64,000 nucleotides of DNA from NCBI GenBank assembly GCA_030747695.1, contig JASLKG010000003.1, positions 82,300 through 146,299 of the forward strand, read 5' to 3'. The position numbers were made by a program, and so were the translations under genes. Positions within the stretch are counted from its first letter, which is position 1, and the number at the start of each line of letters is the position of its first letter. This DNA comes from Candidatus Poseidoniaceae archaeon (lineage in GTDB: Archaea > Thermoplasmatota > Poseidoniia > Poseidoniales > Poseidoniaceae). Below are positions 17,301 through 26,727 of the stretch, piece after piece. The notes below the pieces were generated by a model. The model was not told the origin of the DNA. It saw only the letters and a program-made list of their open reading frames with translations, and ran no database searches.

Positions 17301-18338
17301 ATGGCATATGGCCCAGGCGATATCGACATACGAAAAGTACAACTGACTGGGGGCTCAACTTATACTCTAAGTTTACCTAAGCCATGGGTAGATGAAATGG
17401 GACTCAGTCCCCGCGATGGAGTAAGAGTAGATTGGAGGCCGAGTGGCGCACTTAGATTGTCCTCTATTAGCAAATCAGATAAACAACAAAAACGAGTTTC
17501 AATAGATGCTGACTCTTTACCAGTAGATTCTCTTCATGACCATTTAATGGGGGCCTATTTAGCAGGAGTAGACCATATAATAATCAAATTCCTGAGCACC
17601 TCGGAGAGAAAATTCCGTAAGCAGATTAGGAGATTTCTTAGAAATACTAGAGGCTTTGAGATAATGGAAGAATCAGAATCTAGTGTTGAATTACTATGTT
17701 TACTAAATGCTGCCGAAATGCCTTTGAATGCAAGCATCAATAGGATGTATTCTCAATTAAGCTCATTGGTAAGGGATATCGCTTCAGTAATCGATGGTGA
17801 TGAAATAACATTGTTAGAAGACGCTGACGAGAGAGAATCTGAAGTCGACGCTCTTTCATATCTCGTTGAACGACAAGTAAGTATTGCATTGGACATGCAC
17901 GTTGTTGCAACATCACTAAAATTAGGACGTAATCAAGCAGTTGAATATTCAAATTTAGCAAGGGCACTGGAAAGAATGATGGATCATGCATTGATAATGG
18001 CCAATTTGGTAAAGACAGCAGAAAGTACCAATGTAGAACTTAGCAAACCACCTATAACTCAATTACCAGTTTGGCAACAAGCGATCAAACAATTGATGAT
18101 TAACATAAGAGTTAGAAATTCACACGAAATCGAAGAATCACGGCATTTACTGAAAGCGGCCCAAAATAATCTAACACAATACGAAGAAGAATTGATGAAA
18201 AATAAAAAATTTGCAAGAAGCACATTACTTGATTTTAAAATATCAGAATCAATAAGACGTTTATGCGCATATGCAAGAGATTTTGGTGAAATTTTACTCA
18301 ACATCAAGCTCTATGATGAGATGATTATTGAAAGATAA
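17301..18338 (+). CDS. AbrB-PhoU phosphate uptake regulator
   Basis: A 345-residue protein from ATG 17301. The N-terminus is a SpoVT-AbrB-type DNA-binding fold (DIRKVQLTGGSTYTLSLPKPWVDEMGL, about residues 8-36). The rest is two PhoU-type helical repeats with acidic metal-binding segments (DADERESEVDALSYLVERQ, ARALERMMDHALIMANLV). This AbrB-PhoU architecture is typical of archaea and is thought to regulate phosphate transport. It sits 83 bases from, and divergent to, the PiT-DUF47 permease gene, so the two very likely form one phosphate-uptake unit. Confidence 0.9.
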   Translation: MAYGPGDIDIRKVQLTGGSTYTLSLPKPWVDEMGLSPRDGVRVDWRPSGALRLSSISKSDKQQKRVSIDADSLPVDSLHDHLMGAYLAGVDHIIIKFLSTSERKFRKQIRRFLRNTRGFEIMEESESSVELLCLLNAAEMPLNASINRMYSQLSSLVRDIASVIDGDEITLLEDADERESEVDALSYLVERQVSIALDMHVVATSLKLGRNQAVEYSNLARALERMMDHALIMANLVKTAESTNVELSKPPITQLPVWQQAIKQLMINIRVRNSHEIEESRHLLKAAQNNLTQYEEELMKNKKFARSTLLDFKISESIRRLCAYARDFGEILLNIKLYDEMIIER

Positions 18339-18434
18339 AACCTATCTAAATAAGTGTAATAATAAACACCTAGTTTAAACAATACACCCAAAATAAGTTA
18401 TAGGGTCGCTTCCAAAAGTAAACTGGGTGTAAAA

Positions 18435-18569
18435 ATGGACATCGAATTAGAGACCTGGTTAAATCAGGTTATGGAAAAACAGCAATACAGAAGTGGGATA
18501 AAGTTGGGTTTTGGATTAATTTCTTTACTACGCCTTTTGCCGTTTGGCTCGGTTGTAAAGCCAGAATAG
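18435..18569 (+). CDS. Possible 44-residue small protein
   Basis: The 296 bases between 18338 and 18635 hold one short open frame, ATG 18435 to TAG 18567. It begins MDIELETWLNQVMEK, has a basic middle and a short hydrophobic stretch (LGFGLISLLRLLPFG), and resembles a small amphipathic or membrane-associated peptide. GGGTGT sits just upstream as a weak ribosome site, and TTATAGGG about 40 bases before may be a promoter. GGCT...AGCC near the end could form a small hairpin. A short RNA is an alternative. Low confidence without homologues. Confidence 0.35.
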   Translation: MDIELETWLNQVMEKQQYRSGIKLGFGLISLLRLLPFGSVVKPE

Positions 18570-18634
18570 AATAAGTCGTGTATTAAAGCATAATATACCT
18601 CCCTTCGCTACGCCAATTTACCTTAGGTGTTGGC

Positions 18635-19357
18635 ATGGCTCTGTTGGAAATTATTGATTTGACAAAAGCCTTCGGTTCTGGCGCAAATCGTCTTGAGGTT
18701 CTGAAAGGAATCAATATGGAAATGAAGTCAGGAGAACTTGTTGCATTAATGGGCCCTTCAGGGTGTGGTAAATCGACTCTTCTGAATATTATTGGAGGAT
18801 TGCTATCGGGTGATGAGGGAGGAATTACGCTTGGAGACAGAACTTATGGTTTGAAAAATCCATCTTCTGTAGTAGATGTTAGGCGTAATTTAGTTGGCTG
18901 GATATTCCAAGATTTCCATTTGCTGGAGCATCTCACTGCTTTAGATAATGTGGCAATGGCTTTGGAAATATCAGGGATTCCTTCAGATGAAGCAGATAAG
19001 AGGGCAAAAGAGGCATTGATCAGAGTAAATCTAGAAGATAGGATGGGTCATATCCCAGATCAATTATCAGGCGGCCAACAACAAAGAGTTGCAATCGCAC
19101 GTGCAATTGCTGGGAACCGCCCCCTACTATTAGCAGATGAACCAACAGGTAATCTCGATATCGCGTCAGGTGCTGAAGTTCTAAAATTGTTCAAAGAATT
19201 ATGTCACGACAATAAAAATCCAATATCAATCTTGATGGTAACGCATGATCCAGATTTGGCAAGTCAAGCAGATAGAATGTTGTTATTAAAAGATGGAACT
19301 GTAGCTGCTAGCGATATTCGTTCTGCCTGGGGATTAGACGGAGGTGAAGAAGAATGA
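18635..19357 (+). CDS. ABC transporter ATPase (LolD/MacB type)
   Basis: A 240-residue ATPase with all ABC motifs: Walker A GPSGCGKSTLL, Q-loop FQDFHLL, signature [14 protein letters not shown], Walker B LLLADEPTGNLD, and the H-loop VTHDP. The sequence type is that of MacB/LolD/FtsE exporters, which work with FtsX-like permeases. Its last four bases overlap the start of the permease gene (ATGA), so translation is probably coupled. First gene of a three-gene exporter operon. Confidence 0.94.
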   Translation: MALLEIIDLTKAFGSGANRLEVLKGINMEMKSGELVALMGPSGCGKSTLLNIIGGLLSGDEGGITLGDRTYGLKNPSSVVDVRRNLVGWIFQDFHLLEHLTALDNVAMALEISGIPSDEADKRAKEALIRVNLEDRMGHIPDQLSGGQQQRVAIARAIAGNRPLLLADEPTGNLDIASGAEVLKLFKELCHDNKNPISILMVTHDPDLASQADRMLLLKDGTVAASDIRSAWGLDGGEEE

Positions 19358-22300
19358 GCGATGAAAATTTCTTGAATAGAATAAAGCGCAGAGTTCGAGA
19401 TTCACCAGATAGCATCAGACTTGCAGCATTAGGTGCATGGCGGGGTAGAGAACGTGGAATGGCAGTTTTTGCAGGTGTTTTTCTAGCGAGTCTAGTTATC
19501 ACAACAGTTCTTTCCTATGGAGTGGGGCTTTCACAAGTTTTCTTTGAAACTTCATTGGAGGCGAATACCTTTGATGCTAAAGTTGAATTTAGAAAAGCTC
19601 CATCTCCAGATTCAGAAGGATGGAGTAACAATACATCTGATTTGTTGGATGTTTGTATTGAGTTAGAAGAAAGAAAAGAATTTTCAGATTGTACTGTAGT
19701 TTTGGGGCAAAAAGGTTTACATGGAGCATTTGACTTTGGTAATGAAGATGTATTCAAAGCGATGCCATTACTTATGCAGGACGCTAATTCCTCTGATGAT
19801 TTACGTAATTGGGATGAAGATAATCTTTGGGATTATGAATACACAACAGGCCCTCCTGTTGCAACTAAAAGGGCAATATCGTTGCTAGGCCCCGGTGCCT
19901 TTGATGGCGTAATTGCAGATCGAATTTCTGGCAACATAATTTATGACATGGGCAATTGGACATCTCCAGAAGAAATGGAGGAAAAAAGAGGAGTATACAT
20001 CCCATCAGACATTGCTAGTCAAACAGATGCAGAAGTAAATGATACTTTGAATTATATTACATTTGTTTACACATCTGAAACTGCATTACCTGGAGAAATG
20101 GAGGAAGAAGATTGTGAGGGGGAGATCTTAATTTCACCAGAAACAGGATTCATGCATTGCCAACATGAAATTACTGTTGAAAATCTAACAATATTAGGAA
20201 TCTATGAGCCGTGGCCCCAAAGCAATCCCACTTTGGCAGCTAATCCGATTTATACTACATGGACTATCTTAAATGATACAGAAATGAAAACATTGATTGA
20301 CAACGATCATATCTTTTTTGGAGTAACTTTGGATAGATCGCTATTACCTACATCATCAACTGATGATGCTGCTGATTGGCTAGACGATCTTGGAAGAGAT
20401 GTGCAATCAAAAACATATACAGATTCTGAAATCAGCCTTTATTATGCAGACATCGTGAGTGGAACAATACTTTTCCTCAACATCTACCTTGGATTAATTC
20501 AGGCATTTGATTATATCATTATGATTCCAATTGTCATTCTTTCATTGTCTGTACTAGTATATGGCTTAATTTTATCATTAGAGCAACGTAGACGTGAAAT
20601 TTCGATACATAGGGTGATCGGAGCAACGGCCGAAGATTTACGCGGAATGGTACTATTAGAATTGGGTGTAATTTCGACAGTTGCTTGGTTCTTAGGATAT
20701 TTGCTCGCAATGGCAGCAGTACCTGTTGTTCTTGCTAGTGTAGGATTTATGCAATTCAAGGCATTAGGATTTAGTGTAAATCCGGCTCTAAGTTTTGGCG
20801 CAACATTGTTTACAGCTCTAACCACACTTGGTCTTGCATTAATATTCGGACGATCAAAAGCTCGAGACTTCATGGAAATGGAAATAGATGAAGGAGTAAG
20901 TAAAGTACAGAAAGTAACCAAACCAAAAGTTTGGCTTCATTGGAGTTTGTTTATTGTCGGTTCATTAGGTGCAATAGATACTTGGATGGAAATGAATGGT
21001 GATGAAGATGGCATCATTACAAATTGGTTCTTTGAAGGTTTAGTGAATGTATTTGGGCCATTCATGCTATGGATCGGTGGTGCATTACTCTTAGGGAAAA
21101 TCGGAGCCGCAGGTCCAAGAATAATGCAATTCTTCTTCAGTAGAACACCATTATTATCAGACGTAAAACGTGGTTTGAAAGGTAGCGGTTCTGCCGAATC
21201 AGTAAATCGTTTATCAGTCATTATGTTGTTGACATTATCGATAGTTACTTTGGCAGCAGTTCAAGGATACACAGGAACATTAGTAGATGAAAGAACTGCA
21301 GACGTAACAGTTGGTAGTGACCTTCAATTAATTTCAACTCAGCAACATAGCGCTAGTGAGATAGAATCAATGATTTCTGAAATTAGTTCAACTAATGTTG
21401 AGGTTACAGCATTGCATATTCCTACACTTAGTTTGACTCCAGACGATGGTGATTCAGTGGGCGCATTTGTTTTGTTAGAAAATAGTGAAAATGTACTCAA
21501 GTGGCTTCCTCAGGCGATCCCTGGGGATAATGTTGAAGATGCACTAGCTGCTTATCAGGAAGGAGGATTTTCTGCAGGAAGAGATGCGGCTTATGACATG
21601 GATTTATGGGGATCAGGAAGAAGCGGAGATGATGATTCAGGAGATATTTTGTTGGATCCAGTTGCTGATGCTTCAAAAGTTGAAGATGTGAATTTTGTAT
21701 GGGAAGACATCCAACTAAATTTTTCTTCCATGTCGGTTGAAATAACACCGTATAATACGACATTAACTTATATTGGAACGCACGAATTTATCCCTGGTGT
21801 TCCAACAGCAGAAATGGAATCTAGTGTAATAATAGGAGAATCTGGTTATAGGGCCTTATTAGGTAATGACCGGGTTGACAATTTGACTGCAACAACCTGG
21901 ATTGTTAGTGTAGAAGGAGATGAATTCACAGGAGAAGAATTACAAGCATTGAGGGCTAGTATTGAGGCTGATTCAAGATTTGATAGTGCCATTGACTGGG
22001 AAACTTCTCATGAAGAAGTAGAACGAAATGGTGGATTGATATATGGTACCCCCGGACTACTGAGTTTACAATTCATAGTTGCAAGTTTGGCTGCAATAGC
22101 TTCAGCCTTTGTATTCCTTTCTTTAGTACTAAATCAAAGGCAGAAGGAATTAGCAGTACTTCAAGCGATTGGGGCAAGTCCAAATCAAATAATTAGATTA
22201 GTATTATTTGAAATTTTATCCATAGTAGTAGTTTCAATGGGATTAGGCGTGTTGTTAGGAGTAGGTTTGTCAATGGCGTTCAATGGTTTGTTTAACGTAT

Positions 22301-22485
22301 TTGGATTTATATTCCAGTTGCTAGGTGGCGCTTCAGAATCTGCGATTACACGTGAATTACAATGGCCTTGGCTTGAATTAGGATTAGTAGCCTGTGCAGT
22401 ATTCATTGCTGTTGTAACAGCATTACTAATTACTACACGGAAAGCACTCCGTTCTGATTTATCTAGTGTTTTGAAGGGGGAGTAA
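19354..22485 (+). CDS. Large FtsX-like ABC permease with two FtsX units
   Basis: A 1043-residue membrane protein. A first helix at about 35-55 is followed by a large extracellular domain. Then come three helices of an FtsX unit (IIMIPIVILSLSVLVYGL, VISTVAWFLGYLLAMAAVPV, LSFGATLFTALTTLGLALIFG), and a second set with another exterior domain and a C-terminal FtsX unit (LQFIVASLAAIASAFVFLSLV ... LELGLVACAVFIAVVTALLI). The coupling-helix signatures EQRRREISIHRVIGA and NQRQKELAVLQAIGA are visible. This is the size of LolC+LolE joined in one chain. It probably exports or extracts lipid-linked or hydrophobic cargo; the cargo is unknown. Confidence 0.9.
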   Translation: MSDENFLNRIKRRVRDSPDSIRLAALGAWRGRERGMAVFAGVFLASLVITTVLSYGVGLSQVFFETSLEANTFDAKVEFRKAPSPDSEGWSNNTSDLLDVCIELEERKEFSDCTVVLGQKGLHGAFDFGNEDVFKAMPLLMQDANSSDDLRNWDEDNLWDYEYTTGPPVATKRAISLLGPGAFDGVIADRISGNIIYDMGNWTSPEEMEEKRGVYIPSDIASQTDAEVNDTLNYITFVYTSETALPGEMEEEDCEGEILISPETGFMHCQHEITVENLTILGIYEPWPQSNPTLAANPIYTTWTILNDTEMKTLIDNDHIFFGVTLDRSLLPTSSTDDAADWLDDLGRDVQSKTYTDSEISLYYADIVSGTILFLNIYLGLIQAFDYIIMIPIVILSLSVLVYGLILSLEQRRREISIHRVIGATAEDLRGMVLLELGVISTVAWFLGYLLAMAAVPVVLASVGFMQFKALGFSVNPALSFGATLFTALTTLGLALIFGRSKARDFMEMEIDEGVSKVQKVTKPKVWLHWSLFIVGSLGAIDTWMEMNGDEDGIITNWFFEGLVNVFGPFMLWIGGALLLGKIGAAGPRIMQFFFSRTPLLSDVKRGLKGSGSAESVNRLSVIMLLTLSIVTLAAVQGYTGTLVDERTADVTVGSDLQLISTQQHSASEIESMISEISSTNVEVTALHIPTLSLTPDDGDSVGAFVLLENSENVLKWLPQAIPGDNVEDALAAYQEGGFSAGRDAAYDMDLWGSGRSGDDDSGDILLDPVADASKVEDVNFVWEDIQLNFSSMSVEITPYNTTLTYIGTHEFIPGVPTAEMESSVIIGESGYRALLGNDRVDNLTATTWIVSVEGDEFTGEELQALRASIEADSRFDSAIDWETSHEEVERNGGLIYGTPGLLSLQFIVASLAAIASAFVFLSLVLNQRQKELAVLQAIGASPNQIIRLVLFEILSIVVVSMGLGVLLGVGLSMAFNGLFNVFGFIFQLLGGASESAITRELQWPWLELGLVACAVFIAVVTALLITTRKALRSDLSSVLKGE

Positions 22486-22486
22486 G

Positions 22487-23467
22487 ATGTCTGAAAATAT
22501 TCTACAAGCAGATGGTTTGTATCATGTTTATGAATCAAAAGCAATTGATGGCAATGTAGTTGCCCTCAGAGGATTGCACATTAAAATGAAAGCAGGCGAA
22601 GCCGTGGCTGTCGTTGGCCCCTCAGGTTCTGGTAAATCCACTCTGTTGAAGTGTTTGGGTGGATTAATGAAACCAAGTGCAGGATCAGTATCTTTGGCAG
22701 GAGAAAACATGACTAGGATTACTGGTAAAGAATTAGTTAAATTGCGTCAAAACACAATTTCTTTCATCTTCCAAGAAGGGAATTTGCTTCCACATTTGAA
22801 TGCTAGAGATAATGTAGCACAACCATTACGCAATCAGGGCATTTCTTCTAAGATTGCATTATCTAAAGCAGACGAATTGTTAGACAAACTTGGAATGCTA
22901 CACCGTGCAAAAGCGATTCCAAAGTTACTTTCAGGAGGAGAGCAGCAACGTGTTGCAATAGCTAGAGCATTAATCACAAACCCGCGATTAATTCTAGCCG
23001 ATGAGCCTACGGGTGCTCTTGATCCAGTTACTAGCAGAGAAGTACTTACACTATTCAAGAAATTGCATGAAGAAGATCAAGTTGCATTCTTACTTGTAAC
23101 ACATTCAAAGGAAGTAGCTGCCTTTTGTAATCGTTCACTTGAATTAAGAGATGGCAGATTTGTAGCTGAACATGGTAAGAGCATCAATGTTGAAGATCTT
23201 TCAGAAGGTCGCGAATTGATTGTTGATGATATGGGAACTGTGACATTGCCTCCAGATATCTTGACTCAGATGGGAGGGCCTGGAAGATATTCAGTAGGAG
23301 AATTAGAAAGTGGTTTATTGTCGATAGTCGGCGAATCAGTCGCATCCCCAGTTAGCATAGAATTGGTATTGGCAACATCATGCCCTGCATGTAATCATGA
23401 TTATGGAGACTCAGATGAACAATTGTGTCCGTCTTGTGGTTCTAGTAGACCAATGGTCGAATCTTGA
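22487..23467 (+). CDS. Second ABC ATPase with a C-terminal zinc ribbon
   Basis: A 326-residue protein starting one base after the permease stop, with GGGGGAG overlapping that stop as ribosome site. Residues 1 to about 225 form an ABC ATPase ([58 protein letters not shown]). A 100-residue tail follows, with an AbrB-like strand pattern ([15 protein letters not shown]) and a terminal CPAC...CPSC zinc ribbon. The two ATPases of this operon could form a heterodimer on the single permease. The tail is absent from the first ATPase and may regulate it. Confidence 0.9.
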   Translation: MSENILQADGLYHVYESKAIDGNVVALRGLHIKMKAGEAVAVVGPSGSGKSTLLKCLGGLMKPSAGSVSLAGENMTRITGKELVKLRQNTISFIFQEGNLLPHLNARDNVAQPLRNQGISSKIALSKADELLDKLGMLHRAKAIPKLLSGGEQQRVAIARALITNPRLILADEPTGALDPVTSREVLTLFKKLHEEDQVAFLLVTHSKEVAAFCNRSLELRDGRFVAEHGKSINVEDLSEGRELIVDDMGTVTLPPDILTQMGGPGRYSVGELESGLLSIVGESVASPVSIELVLATSCPACNHDYGDSDEQLCPSCGSSRPMVES

Positions 23468-23514
23468 GCATTTCTTCAAGGTATGTTGAAACGATAAACA
23501 CGTTTAGTATAATC

Positions 23515-24252
23515 ATGGGCAGAGAATTTCGTCGAGATCATCTGCCTTTTGAGATGCCTAAAAGAGCATATTCATTGAGCCAACAATGGCGTTATTTGAG
23601 TTTCATGCATTGGGAAATAGATCCCGAAAAGTTAGCAAATCACCTTCCTGATGGACTTGAATTGGATTTGTTTGATGGTAAAGCTTATGTTGGTACAATA
23701 CCATTTTTGATGAAAGGGGTAAGACCTAGGCTATTACCATCAGTGTATGGGATTTCTACATTTCCTGAATTTAATGTTAGGACATACGTAACAAAAAATG
23801 GAAAACCAGGAGTTTTCTTTTTGACATTAGATGCTGAAAGTAGGGTTACTTGTGCTTATGCCCCAAAATTTTACGGCTTACCCTACCGATATTCCAAATG
23901 CAAATTAGAGATATCAAAAAACCAATACAAATGGAATTCAAAACGACCTGATGACGAGATTTCATTACAAGGAAAGAGTGTACCTATTGGTCCGATAATG
24001 CAAGCAGAACATGGAACATTAGAATATTTTTTATTCGAAAGATATTGCCTATATGTTGAACATAAAGGCTCGTTGAAAATGGCTTATACATTACATAATC
24101 CTTGGAAGTTTCAAGTTGCAGAAGCCGAAATTAGTTCGAATTCATTAACAGAATCCTTTAATCTCGGCATAGAGAATCCTTTGAAACCAGATTATGTGCA
24201 CGTTTCTGAAGGTGTTCATGTTCGAACTTGGTCAGTAGAGTTAGTGGAGTGA
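23515..24252 (+). CDS. DUF2071 (YqjF-like) protein
   Basis: A 245-residue protein from ATG 23515; an upstream in-frame TTG at 23464 would overlap the ATPase gene. It matches the DUF2071/YqjF family: QQWRYLSFMHWEIDPEKLANHLPDGLELD, split here as a start-region motif, then AYVGTIPFLMKGVRP, FPEFNVRTYV and GVFFLTLDAES. It is cytosolic, with no catalytic role assigned in the family. It is followed after four bases by the DCC thiol protein gene, with which it is probably co-transcribed. Confidence 0.85.
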   Translation: MGREFRRDHLPFEMPKRAYSLSQQWRYLSFMHWEIDPEKLANHLPDGLELDLFDGKAYVGTIPFLMKGVRPRLLPSVYGISTFPEFNVRTYVTKNGKPGVFFLTLDAESRVTCAYAPKFYGLPYRYSKCKLEISKNQYKWNSKRPDDEISLQGKSVPIGPIMQAEHGTLEYFLFERYCLYVEHKGSLKMAYTLHNPWKFQVAEAEISSNSLTESFNLGIENPLKPDYVHVSEGVHVRTWSVELVE

Positions 24253-24256
24253 TAAA

Positions 24257-24643
24257 ATGTCTAATGATCGAGATTATTTGTTACTAGATGGCGATTGTGG
24301 GTTGTGTCACCGACTTGCAACATTTATCGACAAAAGGCTAGCAAAAGGAATAGATCTTGGATATAGGCCAATCTTGTCAGATGATGCACAGATAATGATA
24401 ACAAAACTACCCAAGAAGCAACAAGATGCCGATTCAGTTTACTTGATTAGAAATGGCAAATCATACATTAGATCAGCAGCAGGAATTCGTTGCTTGTTAT
24501 ACATGAGATGGTATTATTCTATGTGGTTTCCAGTGTTTTGGTTGGTACCATTGCCTTTGCGAGACATTGTCTACCGATTGATTGCAAAATACCGACACAA
24601 GATATTCGAAAAACCGAAAATTTGTTTATTTAGGATTGATTAG
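24257..24643 (+). CDS. DCC-family (DUF393) thiol-disulfide protein
   Basis: A 128-residue protein of the DCC family, named for its DGDCGLCHR motif here at residues 10-18 (DxxCxxC). The family is predicted to be thioredoxin-like and redox-active. IRSAAGIRCLLYM and the C-terminal FWLVPLPLRDIVYRLIAKYRHKIF are the other conserved parts. A GGAG ribosome site is contained in the end of the DUF2071 gene. Its stop overlaps the stop of the convergent methyltransferase by four bases (TTAG). Confidence 0.88.
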   Translation: MSNDRDYLLLDGDCGLCHRLATFIDKRLAKGIDLGYRPILSDDAQIMITKLPKKQQDADSVYLIRNGKSYIRSAAGIRCLLYMRWYYSMWFPVFWLVPLPLRDIVYRLIAKYRHKIFEKPKICLFRID

Positions 24644-25317
24644 AGATTTTTCCATACGGAACAGTATCTTAGTATATTTTCTTCGTCTCCGTCTAATCTT
24701 TTGCAATAGTATTGAATTTCCTTGAGGTTTTGACCAATTGATTGAATAAACAATCTATCAAGTGGCCAAGGTGGCCCATCTACATCTTCACCAAACTCAT
24801 CAATTCTTCCAATACAGATAAGATGTCCATCTTGTGAGACAAATTTCGCCAAATTTGGAGCAGCATTAATGCGTATATTTTCAGGTATTGCTTGTAATAT
24901 ATGCACTTCGACAACTAGATCAAATTTATTGAACCATTTTTCAGGTGGAGAGGTTAAATCTGCTACTTGCCAATCAATATTCAATTCAGAATAGATTTTT
25001 TTTGCCCACTCAATTGCACTAGGGGACAAATCGAAAGCTGTAACTCTCCATCCCATATTTGTCAGATAAGCAGCATCCTCTCCTAATCCACATCCAACAA
25101 CAAGGGCATTGCCTACTTGATGTTCTGAGTTAATCCATTCCTTTAGGAAGGGATTTACATCACCCTTAGACCATGGTATCCATTCATTATCTCCATTAGC
25201 ATGTTCATATAATGTTTCAAACCAAGAAAGAGGGTTTTCCGAATCACTAGCAGCGTCAGAGAATTTCTTTAGCTGTTTGCGGATTCTGTCCATGTAGTGC
25301 TGAGGAAGTTTAGACAC
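24640..25317 (-). CDS. Class I SAM-dependent methyltransferase
   Basis: A 225-residue soluble methyltransferase. Motif I is ALVVGCGLGEDAAYL, motif II is VTAFDLSPSAIEWAK, and the acidic motif IV is WFNKFDLVVEVHILQ. The layout resembles thiopurine/tellurite-type small-molecule methyltransferases. The substrate cannot be told from the sequence. It sits next to a GST, a TrhO enzyme and a cupin on the same strand, all with possible sulfur, redox or detoxification roles. Confidence 0.85.
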   Translation of the reverse strand: MSKLPQHYMDRIRKQLKKFSDAASDSENPLSWFETLYEHANGDNEWIPWSKGDVNPFLKEWINSEHQVGNALVVGCGLGEDAAYLTNMGWRVTAFDLSPSAIEWAKKIYSELNIDWQVADLTSPPEKWFNKFDLVVEVHILQAIPENIRINAAPNLAKFVSQDGHLICIGRIDEFGEDVDGPPWPLDRLFIQSIGQNLKEIQYYCKRLDGDEENILRYCSVWKNL

Positions 25318-25345
25318 GAGTAACTTGTGGTCATATGCAAAGCAA

Positions 25346-25906
25346 TTATTCTTTCCATAAGTCGAATTTAATCATACACTTTGCAAACTCTTTACTTTCA
25401 AGATTTGTTGAAAGCCATTCATGCACTTTTTCCCAATTCTGAGAGTCAAACCATTCTCTATTGTGGTTTGCGAATTGCCTTACAAAGGGGAATATCGCAT
25501 CACTTAAATGTCCCTTTGGTATTTCATTATTTAGTGATTTAATAAATTCAGATGCCTTATTTCTATGTTCTAAAGGATCGACATTTTCATAACGATTTGG
25601 ATATTTATAGCGATCCAAATGAAATTTAAATTCATCATCATTATTGCTAATCCATAATTTTTCATTTTCTGTCAAATTCCAATTTAGAATATACTGCATA
25701 ATATCAAGACTTTCTTCAATTACCGTACCATCTTCTAGTAGCATTACAGGAACAGTTCCTTTTGGTGAAATTTCTAACATATGAGCAGGCCTATCTCGTA
25801 AAATTACTTCGCGATGTTCATATTCAAAATTGGTACGAACAATTGCCATTCTAGCACGCATTGCGTAAGGGCAGCGACGAAATGAATACAATATGGGGAC
25901 CTTCAT
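25346..25906 (-). CDS. Glutathione S-transferase-like protein
   Basis: A 186-residue protein from ATG 25906, whose ATGA overlaps the TGA stop of the trhO-like gene. The N-terminal thioredoxin fold starts KVPILYSFRRCPYAMRARMA, with the CPYA motif of bacterial GST/glutaredoxin-like proteins. VILRDRPAHMLEISPKGTVP and VIEESLDIMQYIL give the cis-Pro and substrate-binding region. The C-terminal half is the helical GST domain. Most euryarchaea lack glutathione, so the thiol partner is unclear. The bacterial style suggests lateral transfer. Translationally coupled to the gene upstream. Confidence 0.85.
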   Translation of the reverse strand: MKVPILYSFRRCPYAMRARMAIVRTNFEYEHREVILRDRPAHMLEISPKGTVPVMLLEDGTVIEESLDIMQYILNWNLTENEKLWISNNDDEFKFHLDRYKYPNRYENVDPLEHRNKASEFIKSLNNEIPKGHLSDAIFPFVRQFANHNREWFDSQNWEKVHEWLSTNLESKEFAKCMIKFDLWKE

Positions 25907-26718
25907 GCCTTTGCCTCTACACAATAAGGGCAACATTTCCCTCGGATGTAATCAGGGCTACTTACTTCTTCAAAGGTTAATGGCTCTCTGCAAGCCCAGC
26001 AAACTTCGGAATCGGTTTCTGATAAATCTCCTTTAACTCCAACTCGTCTATCAAAAACGAAGCATTCACCATTCCAATGAGCCCCTCCAGTTTCTTCAAA
26101 ATAGTTCAGTATGCCACCGTTAATCTGGTAAACTTCTTGAAATCCTTGATTTAACATTACAACACTTGCTTTTTCACAACGAATCCCTCCAGTACAAAAT
26201 ATCACTACTGGTTTATCTTTCGGAATTTCAGATTGCGCTACTGCATCAGGAAACCCACGGAATGTTTGTATGTCAAAATCAACAGCTCCTTCAAAGGTTC
26301 CCATTCTTATTTCATAATCATTTCTCGTATCCAATATTGTGATATCTTTTCCTTCATCTAACCATCTTTTGAATTGTTTTGGCTCGATTGAATCTCCAGT
26401 AAATTCATGAGGTTTTACACTTGGATCACCCATTGATATAATTTCTTTTTTGAGACGCACATTCATTCTGCGAAATGCACATTCATTTGACTCAGAATAT
26501 TTAATCCAGATATCAGAAAAGCGTACATCCTCACGTATATGTTTGACGAATAAATCAATGTTTTCTCTGGGCGCAGATAAGAAGATGTTGATACCTTCAG
26601 GCGACAGTAAGATTGTACCAAAAATACCATTAGAATCACAAAATTCCTTCAGAGGATTTCTTAAATCTTCAAAATCAGGCATACTGAAAAATTTGTAAGC
26701 AGATATATTTGTCCACAT
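25903..26718 (-). CDS. trhO: TrhO-type tRNA uridine(34) hydroxylase (rhodanese family)
   Basis: A 271-residue protein from ATG 26718, chosen because GGTGA lies five bases upstream; a GTG at 26727 is less likely. It has the TrhO/YceA layout: an N-terminal acylphosphatase-like domain (GIFGTILLSPEGINIFLS), VRLKKEIISMG, then a rhodanese domain with catalytic Cys in VIFCTGGIRCEKAS, and a Cys-rich tail (CWACREPL ... CCPYC). The family adds 5-hydroxyuridine at tRNA position 34 using O2. It is mostly bacterial and is unusual in an archaeon. Coupled to the GST gene downstream. Confidence 0.9.
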   Translation of the reverse strand: MWTNISAYKFFSMPDFEDLRNPLKEFCDSNGIFGTILLSPEGINIFLSAPRENIDLFVKHIREDVRFSDIWIKYSESNECAFRRMNVRLKKEIISMGDPSVKPHEFTGDSIEPKQFKRWLDEGKDITILDTRNDYEIRMGTFEGAVDFDIQTFRGFPDAVAQSEIPKDKPVVIFCTGGIRCEKASVVMLNQGFQEVYQINGGILNYFEETGGAHWNGECFVFDRRVGVKGDLSETDSEVCWACREPLTFEEVSSPDYIRGKCCPYCVEAKA

Positions 26719-26727
26719 CAATTTCAC

